A DNA stretch of 64,000 nucleotides from Psychrobacter immobilis (lineage in GTDB: Bacteria > Pseudomonadota > Gammaproteobacteria > Pseudomonadales > Moraxellaceae): assembly GCF_904846285.1 (NCBI RefSeq), contig NZ_CAJHAD010000007.1, forward strand, positions 62,001-126,000, written 5' to 3'. The notes beneath the pieces were generated by a model. The model made no database searches. It was not told the DNA's origin and saw only the letters and a program-made list of their open reading frames with translations. A program made the translations under genes and the position numbers. Below are positions 37,349 through 47,605 of this stretch, in pieces; position 1 is the first letter of the stretch; every line of letters begins with the position of its first letter.

Positions 37349-37501
37349 TTTAGCAAAGTCATTTGACGGTGTCTTTATAAACATTGTTATAAAAGTTGTG
37401 ATAAACCTTACTACAAAACCGCTATCGACCCTCTTACGAATAATAAGACAATGACGTTGCTAAGCCATTCACACTTTGATGCCAATACCTTCGATATAAT
37501 A

Positions 37502-38326
37502 TTAGACCGTCAAACTATCGAGTGCGCCGCGTAGCTCGTCCATTTTCGCCATGATTTTTTGCTGAGCAGCCGTCACCGCAGAGGCGTCGCTTGCATCTAT
37601 ATCAGCGAAGTTCTGCACCAGCGCACTACCAACAATAATACCATCGGCATGCTTACCAATCGCTTTGGCGGACGCTGCATCACGAATACCGAAACCCACG
37701 CATACTGGCAAGTCAGTCTCGGCTTTAATTGCTTGTACTTGGGTAGCAACATCATCGGTATCTAGCGTTGCTGAGCCAGTGACACCTTTTAAAGACACAT
37801 AATAAATATAACCACCGCAATGAGTCAGTACTTGCTCACGGCGCTCAGGTAAGGTTGTTGGTGATAATAAGAAAATCTCATTCATCGCATGCTCAGTTAA
37901 ATGCTGAGTAAAGCTACCCGCTTCGGCTGGCGGCAAATCAACCATCAAAATGCCATCAACGCCTGATTGCTCACATAAGGCGACAAAGTTATCATAACCA
38001 ATGATTTCAACGGGATTGAGATAACCCATGAGGATAATCGGCGTCTGTGTGTCTTGCTGACGGAATTCTGCGACCATTTTTAAAGCGTCACGCGTACTGG
38101 TACCTGCTGCTAATGCTCGCTCGCCAGCCAATGCGACCGTTGGACCATCTGCCATTGGATCAGAAAACGGCAAGCCAACTTCAATCATATCTGCGCCATG
38201 CTTAACCAAATCATGTAACAAACCAACAAAGCTATTAGGTGTTGGATCGCCTGCCATGACATAAGGAATCAGGGCTTTTTTATTTTGGGCTTTTAACGTC
38301 TCAAAAGTGCTTTCAATTCGGGTCAT
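37502..38326 (-). CDS. trpA: Tryptophan synthase alpha subunit
   Basis: A 274-residue TIM-barrel enzyme that splits indole-3-glycerol phosphate to indole and glyceraldehyde 3-phosphate. The catalytic Glu/Asp region is MIEVGLPFSDPMADGP (about residue 48), with GILMVDLPPAE and YYVSLKGVTGS following. It is 141 bases downstream of trpB in the same direction. Length is normal. Confidence 0.97.
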   Translation of the reverse strand: MTRIESTFETLKAQNKKALIPYVMAGDPTPNSFVGLLHDLVKHGADMIEVGLPFSDPMADGPTVALAGERALAAGTSTRDALKMVAEFRQQDTQTPIILMGYLNPVEIIGYDNFVALCEQSGVDGILMVDLPPAEAGSFTQHLTEHAMNEIFLLSPTTLPERREQVLTHCGGYIYYVSLKGVTGSATLDTDDVATQVQAIKAETDLPVCVGFGIRDAASAKAIGKHADGIIVGSALVQNFADIDASDASAVTAAQQKIMAKMDELRGALDSLTV

Positions 38327-38467
38327 AGTGGTCTCTTAATTATTATTAGCTGAACTTTCGACTCTTTATTTGATAAATAATCTTCATTAGAAAATTCTTA
38401 CAAAATAAAGACTACTAAGTCATTTTTCTGATAAGGAATCATTCAATTACTACTAAAACAATGGCAA

Positions 38468-39742
38468 CTACAACTCAATCCCTTCTGCTTTCATCACTGA
38501 ATGCAAATCTTTATCACCGCGACCTGACATATTCACAATGATGGTTTGATCAGGTGTCATTGTCTTAGCCAGTTTCAAGGCATAAGCAACGGCATGAGCA
38601 GATTCAAGCGCAGGGATAATCCCTTCTTTACGTGTCACTTCATGAAAACCTTCTAATGACTCTTTATCGGTACAGCCAACATATTCAACGCGCTTCATAT
38701 CTTTTAAGAAGCTATGCTCAGGGCCAACGCCCGGATAATCAAGACCTGCAGAGATAGAGTGCGTCTCTTGAATTTGACCTTCATCATCCGCCATCAAATA
38801 CGTACGGTTACCATGTAGCACGCCGATACGACCAGCGGCTAATGGTGCGGAATGACGACCGGTTTCAATACCGTCGCCTGTCGCTTCAACGCCATACATC
38901 TTAACTTCTGTATCGTTTAAGAAATCAAAGAACAGACCAATAGCGTTTGAGCCACCGCCAACACAAGCAACCAACGCATCAGGTAATTTACCAGTCATTT
39001 GCAAATGCTGAATACGCGCTTCTTTACCAATAATCGCTTGGAAATCACGTACCAATAGCGGATAAGGATGCGGGCCTGCAACCGTCCCAATAATGTAATA
39101 AGTGCTATCCACATTGGTGACCCAATCGCGCATGGCTTCATTCATCGCGTCTTTAAGCGTACGCGAACCAGAGGTTACTGGCACAACCGTCGCACCCAAT
39201 AAACGCATACGATAAACGTTCATCTTTTGGCGCTCGACATCATCGGCGCCCATATAAACGATACATTCTAGTCCTAAACGCGCGGCGATAGTCGCTGTCG
39301 CTACGCCATGTTGACCTGCACCCGTTTCAGCAATAATACGTTTTTTACCACTCATCTTGGCAAGTAGCGCCTGCCCGATGGTGTTATTCACCTTATGGGC
39401 GCCCGTATGGTTTAGATCTTCACGTTTAAAGTAAATCTGCGCACCGCCTATCTCATCACTCAAACGCTTGGCATGATAAAGCGGTGTTGGACGACCGACA
39501 TAATTAACCAAATCGTTATGATATTCTTCCCAAAACGCCGGATCGGCTTTTACTTTGGTATATAGCGCCTCTAGCTCTTCTAATGCTGCCATCAGCGTTT
39601 CAGAAACAAAACGTCCACCATGAACGCCGAAATGTCCACGCGCATCAGGATATTGGTTAAAGTCTTGTACGTTTTCTGGATTGGTAAAGGTATTGATGGC
39701 TTTAGCAGTGGCAGATACATCTTTGCTCGCGACATGACTCAT
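38468..39742 (-). CDS. trpB: Tryptophan synthase beta subunit
   Basis: A 424-residue PLP enzyme that joins indole (channelled from TrpA) with serine to give tryptophan. The PLP lysine is in [15 protein letters not shown] (about residue 112), the phosphate loop is [14 protein letters not shown], and the later [13 protein letters not shown] is typical. The N-terminus is about 20 residues longer than E. coli TrpB. It lies between trpF and trpA, giving a trpFBA order. Confidence 0.97.
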   Translation of the reverse strand: MSHVASKDVSATAKAINTFTNPENVQDFNQYPDARGHFGVHGGRFVSETLMAALEELEALYTKVKADPAFWEEYHNDLVNYVGRPTPLYHAKRLSDEIGGAQIYFKREDLNHTGAHKVNNTIGQALLAKMSGKKRIIAETGAGQHGVATATIAARLGLECIVYMGADDVERQKMNVYRMRLLGATVVPVTSGSRTLKDAMNEAMRDWVTNVDSTYYIIGTVAGPHPYPLLVRDFQAIIGKEARIQHLQMTGKLPDALVACVGGGSNAIGLFFDFLNDTEVKMYGVEATGDGIETGRHSAPLAAGRIGVLHGNRTYLMADDEGQIQETHSISAGLDYPGVGPEHSFLKDMKRVEYVGCTDKESLEGFHEVTRKEGIIPALESAHAVAYALKLAKTMTPDQTIIVNMSGRGDKDLHSVMKAEGIEL

Positions 39743-39841
39743 GATAATTCCTACTATAATAAGTGGTATTTTTAGAATAAATAAGGGGGAAATATTTTAC
39801 GTAATTAGCTATTTCACGGCTAGAATTTCACGGCTACAAAG

Positions 39842-40525
39842 CTAATTACTTATATTCGAAGGTTCGCTAAGCGTCTCGTTTTGCCATCGGTCGCGTTTGA
39901 CCGCTTTCATAAAGGCGCGCATTTTAGCAGCGTCTTTTTTGCCTTTCTCAGACTCAATCCCGCCGCTGACGTCAACGGCATAAATAGGCAGCTCTAAAGT
40001 AGCAGCGACATTATCGGCGTCAAGCCCACCCGCTAAGATAATAGGCAGCGAGCTGTCTTGCGGTAGCAAACTCCAGTCAAAACGTGCACCTGTACCGCCA
40101 TACTTATGAGGATGATAAGCATCTAACAAGATACTGTTCGCGCCAGCGGCAGCAAACTCATTAATCTCGGCACTTACGCTAGCAGCGGTGTGCTGTTCCG
40201 TATTGATACGCAACGCTTTTATCCAGCGCTTATTGACCGCACTTGCCAGCTGCTGACACTGCTCGGGCGTTTCATCACCGTGGAATTGAATGATATCAAA
40301 AGAGACACGGTTTGCCAGTTCAATCAGTTCTGCTCGCGGCATATTTACCACCAATGCCACGACACTTATAAAAGCTGGCAAAGAAGCACTTAGCAATTGC
40401 GCCTGCTCGATAGTAACTGCGCGCGGACTCGGTGGATAAAACACCAAGCCAACGGCATCGACACCCAACTGAGCAGCAATTTTAATATCACTAGGCTGGG
40501 TAAAACCACAAAACTTAACCTGCAT
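39842..40525 (-). CDS. trpF: Phosphoribosylanthranilate isomerase
   Basis: A 227-residue TIM barrel that isomerises PRA to CdRP in tryptophan synthesis. The N-terminal KFCGFTQPSDIKIAAQLGVD has the catalytic Cys. GGTGARFDWSLLP, ILAGGLDADNV and AVDVSGGIESEKGKKD carry the phosphate-binding and catalytic Asp positions. It is the first gene of the minus-strand trpFBA set. TrpC is not nearby, so here it is not fused to TrpC as in enterobacteria. Confidence 0.96.
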   Translation of the reverse strand: MQVKFCGFTQPSDIKIAAQLGVDAVGLVFYPPSPRAVTIEQAQLLSASLPAFISVVALVVNMPRAELIELANRVSFDIIQFHGDETPEQCQQLASAVNKRWIKALRINTEQHTAASVSAEINEFAAAGANSILLDAYHPHKYGGTGARFDWSLLPQDSSLPIILAGGLDADNVAATLELPIYAVDVSGGIESEKGKKDAAKMRAFMKAVKRDRWQNETLSEPSNISN

Positions 40526-40751
40526 AATGTGACCTTATATATAACACTGAGTAGATATAACACTAAATATGATGTTGATAAATTGGCTTGCCTACAATAG
40601 CGGACAATAAATACTGATTGCCAACGCTAAAAAGCAAATATGATGATTTGTTAATTGAATGGCAAATCCATTGCATCCAAAAACTTATCCTAGCATACTT
40701 TTATTCACAGTTTTGTTTATGATTGCGATTGATTAATATAGGAATAGTAGA

Positions 40752-42395
40752 ATGTCTGAAACGGTCGCGGAAACGCCTCATCACACTGCTAGCAATAATA
40801 CGACGAGCGTAAACCCAGCACATTATTTAATGTGGTTTCGTCGTGACCTGCGAGTTCATGATAATACGGCATTGGCCGCGCTTTGCGAGCGTGCAAATGA
40901 GGATAACGCCTTAGTAAGTGCTATTTTCTTTATGACGCCTGAGCAATGGTACGCGCATGATATGTCACTTCCTCAGTTCGACCACATCGCCCGCACCTTG
41001 CCAATCTTAGCAACCTCTTTGAAAAAACACTTGAATATCAACTTAACCTTACAGCTCTGTGCAAGCTTTTCTGACTGTATTGGGTCGCTAACCACGTTGT
41101 GTGAGGTAAATAATATCAGCTGCGTAATGGCCAATCACGAATATGAAGGTAATGAGATTGACCGCGATAGAGAACTAACCAAGCAACTAGAAAACAATGA
41201 TATTGAATTCATCCGCTGGCACGACCAATGTATCTTGCCACCAAAAACCATCACCACCAATGACGATAGCATGTATCAAGTCTTTACCCCATTTTATAAC
41301 AAATGGCGACATACTTTAGACGTTAGCAGCTTACAAACACACCAAGCCATGGCGGTAAATAACCAGTCAAAAACCACCCTAAAAACTGCAAAAGACAGCG
41401 CTCATACTATCAGAGACATAGAACAACTAAGTAATAAAGCCGTCAAAGATTATCAAAAACTGTTAGAGACTGCCGCAGATTATCAGCACCTTAATACTGA
41501 CACTCAGCTTGACCAAGCTAGGACGGCGTATCCTGCGGGTGAAGTGGCTGCATGCCAACGTTTAGAGGATTTCATCGCTGATGATATTGATAACTATGAC
41601 ATAAGCCGTGATGTGCCAAGTTTACAGGCGACCGGCCAGCTATCAGCCTACCTGACTATTGGGGCAATCAGTCCAAGACTTTGCTATATACAAGCCACAA
41701 AAGCCCTAGAGAAATTACAGGGTAATGATAGCGACAATTTTGATAGCTTTGATAAGTCCGATAACAATGATATTAATCGATGGATAAGTGAGTTGGCTTG
41801 GCGTGACTTTTATCGTCATGTTTTAGATTATAAGCCGGAGCTTATTCGCCATAAAGCGTATAAAGAAGAGACCGATAACAAGATCAACTGGTCATATAAT
41901 CAGGATGATTTTAATGCATGGTGCACAGGTAAGACAGGCGTGCCATTGGTCGATGCGGCGATGCGCTGTCTCAATGCGACAGGTTTTATGCACAATCGCT
42001 TGCGCATGGTGACGGCAATGTTTTTGACCAAGGACTTACTGATTGATTGGCGCGTGGGCGAGCGTTACTTTATGCAGCAGCTAATAGACGGCGACTTTGC
42101 GTCAAATAACGGCGGTTGGCAATGGAGCGCGTCGACAGGCACGGACTCAGCGCCCTACTTCCGTATTATGAACCCTTTTAGCCAAGCTAAGACCCATGAT
42201 CCTGATGGGTTATTTATTAAGACATGGCTGCCAGAATTAAAAGACGTTGCAAGCAGTATTTTGCATTCAGAAGAAAAGTTACGTCAAGCAATCAACAGCG
42301 CCGATATGTTTAACAAACTAGATTATCCAGCACCAATGGTTGAGCATAAACTAGCCCGGCAATTAGCGATTGCTGAATTTAAAAAACATTCATGA
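40752..42395 (+). CDS. phrB: Deoxyribodipyrimidine photolyase
   Basis: A 547-residue flavoprotein that repairs UV cyclobutane pyrimidine dimers with blue light. The N-terminal antenna domain starts HYLMWFRRDLRVHDNTALAA (about residue 25). The FAD-binding C-terminal half has ISELAWRDFYRHVLDYKPEL, the Trp-rich MRCLNATGFMHNRLRMV, and NNGGWQWSASTGTDSAPYFR with the electron-transfer tryptophans. An Asp/Ser/Asn-rich insert around residues 325-345 is unusual. It stands alone on the plus strand. Confidence 0.95.
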   Translation: MSETVAETPHHTASNNTTSVNPAHYLMWFRRDLRVHDNTALAALCERANEDNALVSAIFFMTPEQWYAHDMSLPQFDHIARTLPILATSLKKHLNINLTLQLCASFSDCIGSLTTLCEVNNISCVMANHEYEGNEIDRDRELTKQLENNDIEFIRWHDQCILPPKTITTNDDSMYQVFTPFYNKWRHTLDVSSLQTHQAMAVNNQSKTTLKTAKDSAHTIRDIEQLSNKAVKDYQKLLETAADYQHLNTDTQLDQARTAYPAGEVAACQRLEDFIADDIDNYDISRDVPSLQATGQLSAYLTIGAISPRLCYIQATKALEKLQGNDSDNFDSFDKSDNNDINRWISELAWRDFYRHVLDYKPELIRHKAYKEETDNKINWSYNQDDFNAWCTGKTGVPLVDAAMRCLNATGFMHNRLRMVTAMFLTKDLLIDWRVGERYFMQQLIDGDFASNNGGWQWSASTGTDSAPYFRIMNPFSQAKTHDPDGLFIKTWLPELKDVASSILHSEEKLRQAINSADMFNKLDYPAPMVEHKLARQLAIAEFKKHS

Positions 42396-42456
42396 ACTTA
42401 AAAAACAGTTATGAGTTTAAAAAACCCGTAAAGCTGATATGTTTCAGGAGAAAGCG

Positions 42457-42711
42457 TTAGCTGTCTACTTTAGCTATCTTTTGCGGCGCACTGCCAGTTT
42501 GTACCAAACTACTTTGTGCCGCCTTAGCATTACCCGTATCGATAGCCGGCTTTACTATTCGAGTCTGAATCGTATAAATGGCATACGCTAGACAAGTAAA
42601 GCTTATAATGAGCAGCACCCAAGTCGCAAACGACAGTGACTCTTTTTCTTTGCGGTGTTTGGTTAATTTGCGCTTCTCATGAGCAGACGGCTGATTATTA
42701 GGAGTTGTCAT
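42457..42711 (-). CDS. Small single-pass membrane protein, DUF4230-neighbour
   Basis: An 84-residue protein with a basic N-terminus (HEKRKLTKHRKEKE). One transmembrane segment (WVLLIISFTCLAYAIYTIQT, about residues 32-51) precedes a short polar tail. I use ATG 42711, which has GAGG eight bases upstream, over GTG 42720. Its membrane segment resembles that of the next gene (LAALAFAIYSLQN), suggesting a shortened paralogue. No function is known. Confidence 0.7.
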   Translation of the reverse strand: MTTPNNQPSAHEKRKLTKHRKEKESLSFATWVLLIISFTCLAYAIYTIQTRIVKPAIDTGNAKAAQSSLVQTGSAPQKIAKVDS

Positions 42712-42951
42712 AGATGCCACCTCTTACATTATATAAGCTTATTTTAACGACAGCATTTATAAGGCTGTCGTTAATAATAAATAAGTCCTGCTATATAATA
42801 TAGTAACCCTATTAACCATAATTTCAAGCAACATCTGTTAATCGGCGTAGCGGTTCGTCAAAGTATTTTGAGTTAACTACTCGTACTAACATATTCTAGC
42901 CCTAAAACCTTGCGCTTCTTATTTGAATCTAAGATTAATAAAACCTAAGCA

Positions 42952-43692
42952 TTAAGCCGTTGGCAATTGGCACGCCCCTGCGCCCTGCGTGGTTACCGTT
43001 ACGACGGCGCCAGTCAATGAAAATAACTGCTGCAATTGAGTTTGTGCATTTTCTAATGCCATATTCATCACGTCACCGCGGCAAGCACGCTCAAGCACTT
43101 CTTTTTTTGCCATACTTTGCGCTTGTTGCAAAATCTTTGGATCGACCTGCATCATACCAAAAGCGCCCGTTTGCCAATCATAGATTTCGATATCGTCTAG
43201 ATAAACCGAAAATATCTCTGATGGCGGCAAGGTAATAGTGATTTTCGGCATCATTGAGACGGGCGTATTAGCATCAGCTTCCTGCACCTTATCAACATCA
43301 ATCTCAGGCTGCACCACCTGTACCATCTCAGGCGTCAACTGACTCAAATCAATCCCCGCTTCTACGCGCCCACGAGCGATAAACAAGCCTTTTTGCTCAT
43401 CTTGCCACAGCTTCATCCAATTGCCTGGTTTTTGGCTAGTGATAACCGTATCGACACTAAACGCCACCGTCTCTAAACGATTTAATTTCTGGATTTGCAT
43501 CACCACCCCTTCACGGGTAATGGTTTCTATCGGTTCTTCTTTAGTGAGGTTTTGTAGGCTATAAATCGCAAAAGCGAGCGCGGCTAAACCAATAAGCAAT
43601 ACTAGCCACGACATCAGTGCGATAGGTTTTTTCACTTGCGGACGATTGCCGTTATTATTACCCACAGGAGAGTGGTTATCAGGGTTGACCAT
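42952..43692 (-). CDS. DUF4230 family membrane-anchored protein
   Basis: A 246-residue protein with one N-terminal transmembrane helix (LMSWLVLLIGLAALAFAIYS). A DUF4230 domain of beta/alpha character follows: ITREGVVMQIQKLNRLETVA, then KGLFIARGRVEAGIDLSQL, and ITITLPPSEIFSVYLDDIEI. The C-terminal helix contains RACRGDVMNMALENAQTQLQ. Function of the family is not established. A GAGG site precedes the ATG. Confidence 0.85.
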   Translation of the reverse strand: MVNPDNHSPVGNNNGNRPQVKKPIALMSWLVLLIGLAALAFAIYSLQNLTKEEPIETITREGVVMQIQKLNRLETVAFSVDTVITSQKPGNWMKLWQDEQKGLFIARGRVEAGIDLSQLTPEMVQVVQPEIDVDKVQEADANTPVSMMPKITITLPPSEIFSVYLDDIEIYDWQTGAFGMMQVDPKILQQAQSMAKKEVLERACRGDVMNMALENAQTQLQQLFSLTGAVVTVTTQGAGACQLPTA

Positions 43693-44201
43693 GTAAACTA
43701 CCTCAAGGTTTTATATTAATTTTTATCAGCATTGAATTGCTAAACATTAAACCTTTAATGCTATTTGTTTAGAACGATTTCAAGCAGTTACTACCAATCC
43801 TCAACACAATCATATTTATAATCTACTCTCTACAAACTGCTTTTAAATAACAGTTGATATCTCTCTATCTATACAAGAAAAGTTACTAGCCATTCTTTCA
43901 CGTTAAATAAGCCTAACTTTGACTAGCGACTTGCCAAAAAATAACTAATTTTCGACCTAATAAGCGGCTTATTTTTAACAAATCAGGCCGGTTTATATAA
44001 TGTTTGGGATGAAACAACAAAAAGTCATTGCGTCTTAGGCGAACTTTACCTAACATAGTCAGATTGTATAAGCAAAATGTTGGCATGCACCTATTTTTCT
44101 GGCTTTTATGCTGAGAATATGATGCTGTCGATATTGATGTATTGATACAAAAATAAAAGTTCCAACCTTTTTGCAAGGTGTTTTATAGACGCACTTTCTA
44201 C
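43693..44201. other. Gene-poor stretch upstream of proS
   Basis: About 500 AT-rich bases. An 87-codon minus-strand frame (43913-44176) is present but has no recognisable features or ribosome-binding site, so I do not call it. The stretch ends in a strong plus-strand terminator (44202-44230) that has no plus-strand gene before it. A small RNA or a proS leader could lie here. Confidence 0.4.
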
Positions 44202-44230
44202 AAAAGTACTGCTTGTTGCAGTACTTTTTG
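44202..44230 (+). terminator. Orphan strong terminator upstream of proS
   Basis: AAAAGTACTGC (44202-44212) and GCAGTACTTTT (44218-44228) form an 11-bp stem with loop TTGTT, and the stem's own T-run follows. It lies 124 bases before proS. Either it ends an unannotated transcript or it attenuates proS. Confidence 0.75.
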
Positions 44231-44353
44231 GCTAGGCAGGTCCTAGACTATTACAAAGTGATAAAAGGTAAGCTGGCGTCGGCCATCAAAGCACACGCTC
44301 AATATCCTCCTATTTCTTATTTATTTTATCGTTGATAAGGTTATGCTTTATTT

Positions 44354-46072
44354 ATGAAAGCCAGTCAATTTTTGTTTGCCACGCTAAAAGAAACTCCCAG
44401 CGACGCTGATATCGCCTCAAGCCAATTAATGGTGCGAGCAGGTCTTATTCGTAAAATCGCCTCTGGACTATATATCTGGTTGCCAATGGGTTTGCGCGTG
44501 TTGCAAAAAGTCGAACGCATCGTTCGCGAAGAGATGCAAAACGTCGGCGCTCAAGAAGTGCTGATGCCAATGACTCAGCCTGCCGAGCTTTGGCAGACGA
44601 CCGGTCGTTTTAATGATTATGGTCCTGAGCTATTGCGCTTCAAAGACCGTCATGACCGCGATTTTGTCTTGGGTCCGACGCACGAAGAAGTCATCACCAA
44701 CCTTGCTCAAGGTGAGCTGCGCAGTTATAAGCAGTTACCGATTACCTTTTTCCAAATCCAAAATAAATTCCGTGATGAAATTCGTCCACGTTTTGGCGTG
44801 ATGCGTGCGCGTGAATTCACTATGAAAGACGCCTACTCGTTCCACGTTGATCAAGCCTCATTGGCAAAGACTTACCATGACATGTATGACGCTTATACGC
44901 GCATCTTTACCCGTTTGGGTTTAGATTTTCGTGCCGTGCAAGCAGATACCGGTTCTATCGGCGGCTTTGCTTCGCACGAGTTCCATGTGTTGGCAGACAG
45001 CGGCGAAGATGATATCGCATTTTCTGATTCTTCTGATTATGCGGCCAACGTAGAACTTGCTGAATCGGTGATCATCGCTGAGCGTCAGCCACCGAAGATG
45101 GAGCGCGAAGACGTCTTAACGGAAGATATGACCACCTGTAAAATCGTTGCTGAGCATTTAGGCGTACCACTAGAAACCACAGTTAAAACCTTAATCGTTC
45201 ATGGTCATACTGAAGAAGGTGAACCGCAGTTAATCGCTATCGTCTTACGTGGTGATCATCAGCTCAATACTATCAAAGCTGAAAAAATCGAAGAAGCCAA
45301 TGTGCCGCTCACGATGGCCTCTGATGAAGAGCTTAAAGCCGCTGGTCTGCATAAAGGCTATATTGGCGTTAATTTGGATATGCCGGTATTTGTCGATCGT
45401 TCAGCCGCAACCTTGTCAGATTTTGTCACGGGCGCCAATGAAGTCAATAAACATACCGTCGGTATGAACTGGGTGCGTGATGCGAGCATTACTCGCGTCG
45501 TTGATGTACGCAATGTACAGGAAGGCGACCCCTCTCCTGATGGTAAAGGCAGCCTAAAAATCAAACGCGGTATCGAAGTGGGTCATATCTTCCAGTTGGG
45601 TGATAAGTACTCACAAGCGATGAATGCGACTGTATCTGGTGAAGATGGCAAGCCTGTCACCCTAATGATGGGTTGCTACGGTATTGGTGTTAGCCGCATT
45701 ATTGCTGCTGCTATAGAGCAAAATAATGATGAAAACGGCATCATGTGGCCAAAAACGCCAACCGCTGATGATTCAATTGCGCCGTTTGAAGTGGCTATCA
45801 TTCCGATGAAGTCAAAAGAAGAAACCGTCATGCAGACGGCGACCGCGCTGTATGAAGAGCTAAAAGCCCAAGGCATCAATGTACTACTTGATGACCGTAA
45901 CGAGCGTCCAGGCGTTAAGTTTGCCGATCTTGAATTGATTGGTATTCCGCATCGTATCGTGGTTTCAGACCGTAACTTGGCTGAAGGTAAATACGAATAC
46001 GTCAATCGCCGCGAAACGGAAAAGCAAATGCTTAGCCGCGAAGAAGTCATGGCGAAAGTAAGCGGCAAATAG
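44354..46072 (+). CDS. proS: Prolyl-tRNA synthetase (bacterial type, with editing domain)
   Basis: A 572-residue class II synthetase that charges tRNA-Pro. Motif 1 region [20 protein letters not shown], motif 2 [20 protein letters not shown] and motif 3 [14 protein letters not shown] are visible. The INS editing domain (about residues 225-400) that clears Ala-tRNA-Pro includes TVKTLIVHG. Length is typical. The anticodon-binding domain closes the protein. A terminator follows at 46097. Confidence 0.97.
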   Translation: MKASQFLFATLKETPSDADIASSQLMVRAGLIRKIASGLYIWLPMGLRVLQKVERIVREEMQNVGAQEVLMPMTQPAELWQTTGRFNDYGPELLRFKDRHDRDFVLGPTHEEVITNLAQGELRSYKQLPITFFQIQNKFRDEIRPRFGVMRAREFTMKDAYSFHVDQASLAKTYHDMYDAYTRIFTRLGLDFRAVQADTGSIGGFASHEFHVLADSGEDDIAFSDSSDYAANVELAESVIIAERQPPKMEREDVLTEDMTTCKIVAEHLGVPLETTVKTLIVHGHTEEGEPQLIAIVLRGDHQLNTIKAEKIEEANVPLTMASDEELKAAGLHKGYIGVNLDMPVFVDRSAATLSDFVTGANEVNKHTVGMNWVRDASITRVVDVRNVQEGDPSPDGKGSLKIKRGIEVGHIFQLGDKYSQAMNATVSGEDGKPVTLMMGCYGIGVSRIIAAAIEQNNDENGIMWPKTPTADDSIAPFEVAIIPMKSKEETVMQTATALYEELKAQGINVLLDDRNERPGVKFADLELIGIPHRIVVSDRNLAEGKYEYVNRRETEKQMLSREEVMAKVSGK

Positions 46073-46096
46073 TTTTTCAAAAAAAACTATGCCATA

Positions 46097-46135
46097 AAAA
46101 GCGCCTATCTCATTAAATGAAATAGGCGCTTTTTT
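46097..46135 (+). terminator. proS terminator, repeated sequence type
   Basis: GCGCCTAT and ATAGGCGC enclose TCAT-TAA-ATGA, followed by six T. A near-identical hairpin is found at 49572-49610, so this is a dispersed terminator sequence. Confidence 0.85.
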
Positions 46136-46149
46136 ATGTCTAAAATAAA

Positions 46150-46551
46150 CTATTTAATATTATATTTCTTAGCAAGGGCTTTACTGCGTTTCTGTGTCTC
46201 ATTAGCGGTACAAACATTAGCGCTAATCTGGGCGTACACCACAGAATTATTCATTGGACCGTCATATTCAAAGTCACACTTCTGATTGCGGGTCTTTAAC
46301 CATACGCGCTGTTCTTTATCCAAGCGCTGTTGATGTGTCGTATTCAAAGTACGATAAACACTCTGATAAATTTTATTAAGACGGTTTTTTTCGACTATAA
46401 TTGCATTGTTACCACAATCATAAGCCTTTTCCATATACGCATTTTCACAGTTATAGTGATTTTCAACAAATGCAGCCTGTAATAACTGCAAGGGAGAAAG
46501 AGACAAAATAGCAGTCCCTAGAGCGGTTAAAAAGCCAGTTTTTAACTTCAT
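46150..46551 (-). CDS. LprI-like (DUF1311) periplasmic protein
   Basis: A 133-residue protein with signal peptide (MKLKTGFLTALGTAILSLSP to LQA-A). The lysozyme-inhibitor LprI-type domain has cysteines at NCENA, DCGNN, KCDFE and VCTANE, with the family pattern LDKEQRVWLKTRNQKCD. Members inhibit lysozyme or are uncharacterised. It is convergent with proS, sharing the terminator region, and lies downstream of queF. Confidence 0.85.
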   Translation of the reverse strand: MKLKTGFLTALGTAILSLSPLQLLQAAFVENHYNCENAYMEKAYDCGNNAIIVEKNRLNKIYQSVYRTLNTTHQQRLDKEQRVWLKTRNQKCDFEYDGPMNNSVVYAQISANVCTANETQKRSKALAKKYNIK

Positions 46552-46657
46552 AGCTGCATCTCAATAATAATAAAATAAGGTTTATTGAGTATAGAAAAGA
46601 ATGCTCATCTATGAAAGCTAAAAATCTCAATTATTAAACATAATAATGAACATTCAT

Positions 46658-47536
46658 TTACTGCCGAATCAAGCGACTTGGTTTAGGTAGCAAGGTTATA
46701 TCACTGACACGGCAAGGATTGATATCGATACCGCCACGGCGCGTATACCAAGCTCTAACCATCAGCTCACTTGGCTCATAATATCGACTCAAATCAGCAA
46801 ATATCTGCTCAACGCATTGCTCATGAAAGCCATTATGCTGACGGAAACTTAAGATATAACGTAGCATGCTCTCTTCATCGACTGCCTTGTTACTGGTAAT
46901 AGAAACCGCCAACGTGCCCCAATCTGGCTGATTGGTCACCGGACAGTTACTACGCAGTAAATTAGAATAAAAGCTAAAAATTTTGCCAGCTTCTTTTTCA
47001 GAACCTACTGAATCACTTACTAATAGTGACGCATCAGGGTGTTCCGTTAGCGCTACTTTCTCGCTGCTATTTGCAAGTGCCTCATCAATACAGACACCAT
47101 TAGGCCGTGCAATGAGTAGCCCTGTTGCCTCAAAATGTAAGTTGTCATTCTCTAAGCTGAATAACTCAACCTCTACTGCTGCTTGTACGCAGGCTGATAA
47201 GTCTTTAGTAATCAGCGTTTGCACCTCTGACCAGTCGGAAAATTCAGTAAAGTTGATACTATTTAAATAGAGCTTAAGTGATTTAGATTCGACGATAAAT
47301 GGCGAGCTTGCCGGAATACCAAAGCGCGCAATAGCCACTTGCGAAACACCTTGCGTATTTAACCAAGACATCTCGAATGCCTGCCACCAATCGACGCCCA
47401 CTTTTAGCTTATCATCTTGCCAGCCAATGACATCACGTCCCATACTACGGGCAATCGGATATAACATTTCTGGACTATATTCAGTCGGATAGTCGGTAGT
47501 TTGCTCGCCCAAAATACCGTGAATACTCATTGGCAC
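46658..47536 (-). CDS. queF: NADPH-dependent 7-cyano-7-deazaguanine reductase
   Basis: A 292-residue bimodular (long) QueF that reduces preQ0 to preQ1 in queuosine biosynthesis. The C-terminal module has YSNLLRSNCPVTNQPDWGTL, with the catalytic Cys and the partner Asp. A further substrate-binding region is LRQHNGFHEQCVEQIF. The N-terminal module has the ESKSLKLYLNS motif (QueF signature E(S/L)K). The ATG follows a weak ribosome-binding site. No queuosine genes are adjacent. Confidence 0.95.
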   Translation of the reverse strand: MPMSIHGILGEQTTDYPTEYSPEMLYPIARSMGRDVIGWQDDKLKVGVDWWQAFEMSWLNTQGVSQVAIARFGIPASSPFIVESKSLKLYLNSINFTEFSDWSEVQTLITKDLSACVQAAVEVELFSLENDNLHFEATGLLIARPNGVCIDEALANSSEKVALTEHPDASLLVSDSVGSEKEAGKIFSFYSNLLRSNCPVTNQPDWGTLAVSITSNKAVDEESMLRYILSFRQHNGFHEQCVEQIFADLSRYYEPSELMVRAWYTRRGGIDINPCRVSDITLLPKPSRLIRQ

Positions 47537-47605
47537 TTCCTAATATTAAACATTAAAACATTTTAAATGACCGCTCACTCACTATAATAATTGAAGCGAT
47601 CAGCA

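Noticed and set aside
43913..44176. 87-codon minus-strand frame upstream of proS
   Set aside because: No ribosome-binding site, no recognisable domain, low-complexity composition; more likely a chance frame in AT-rich spacer.
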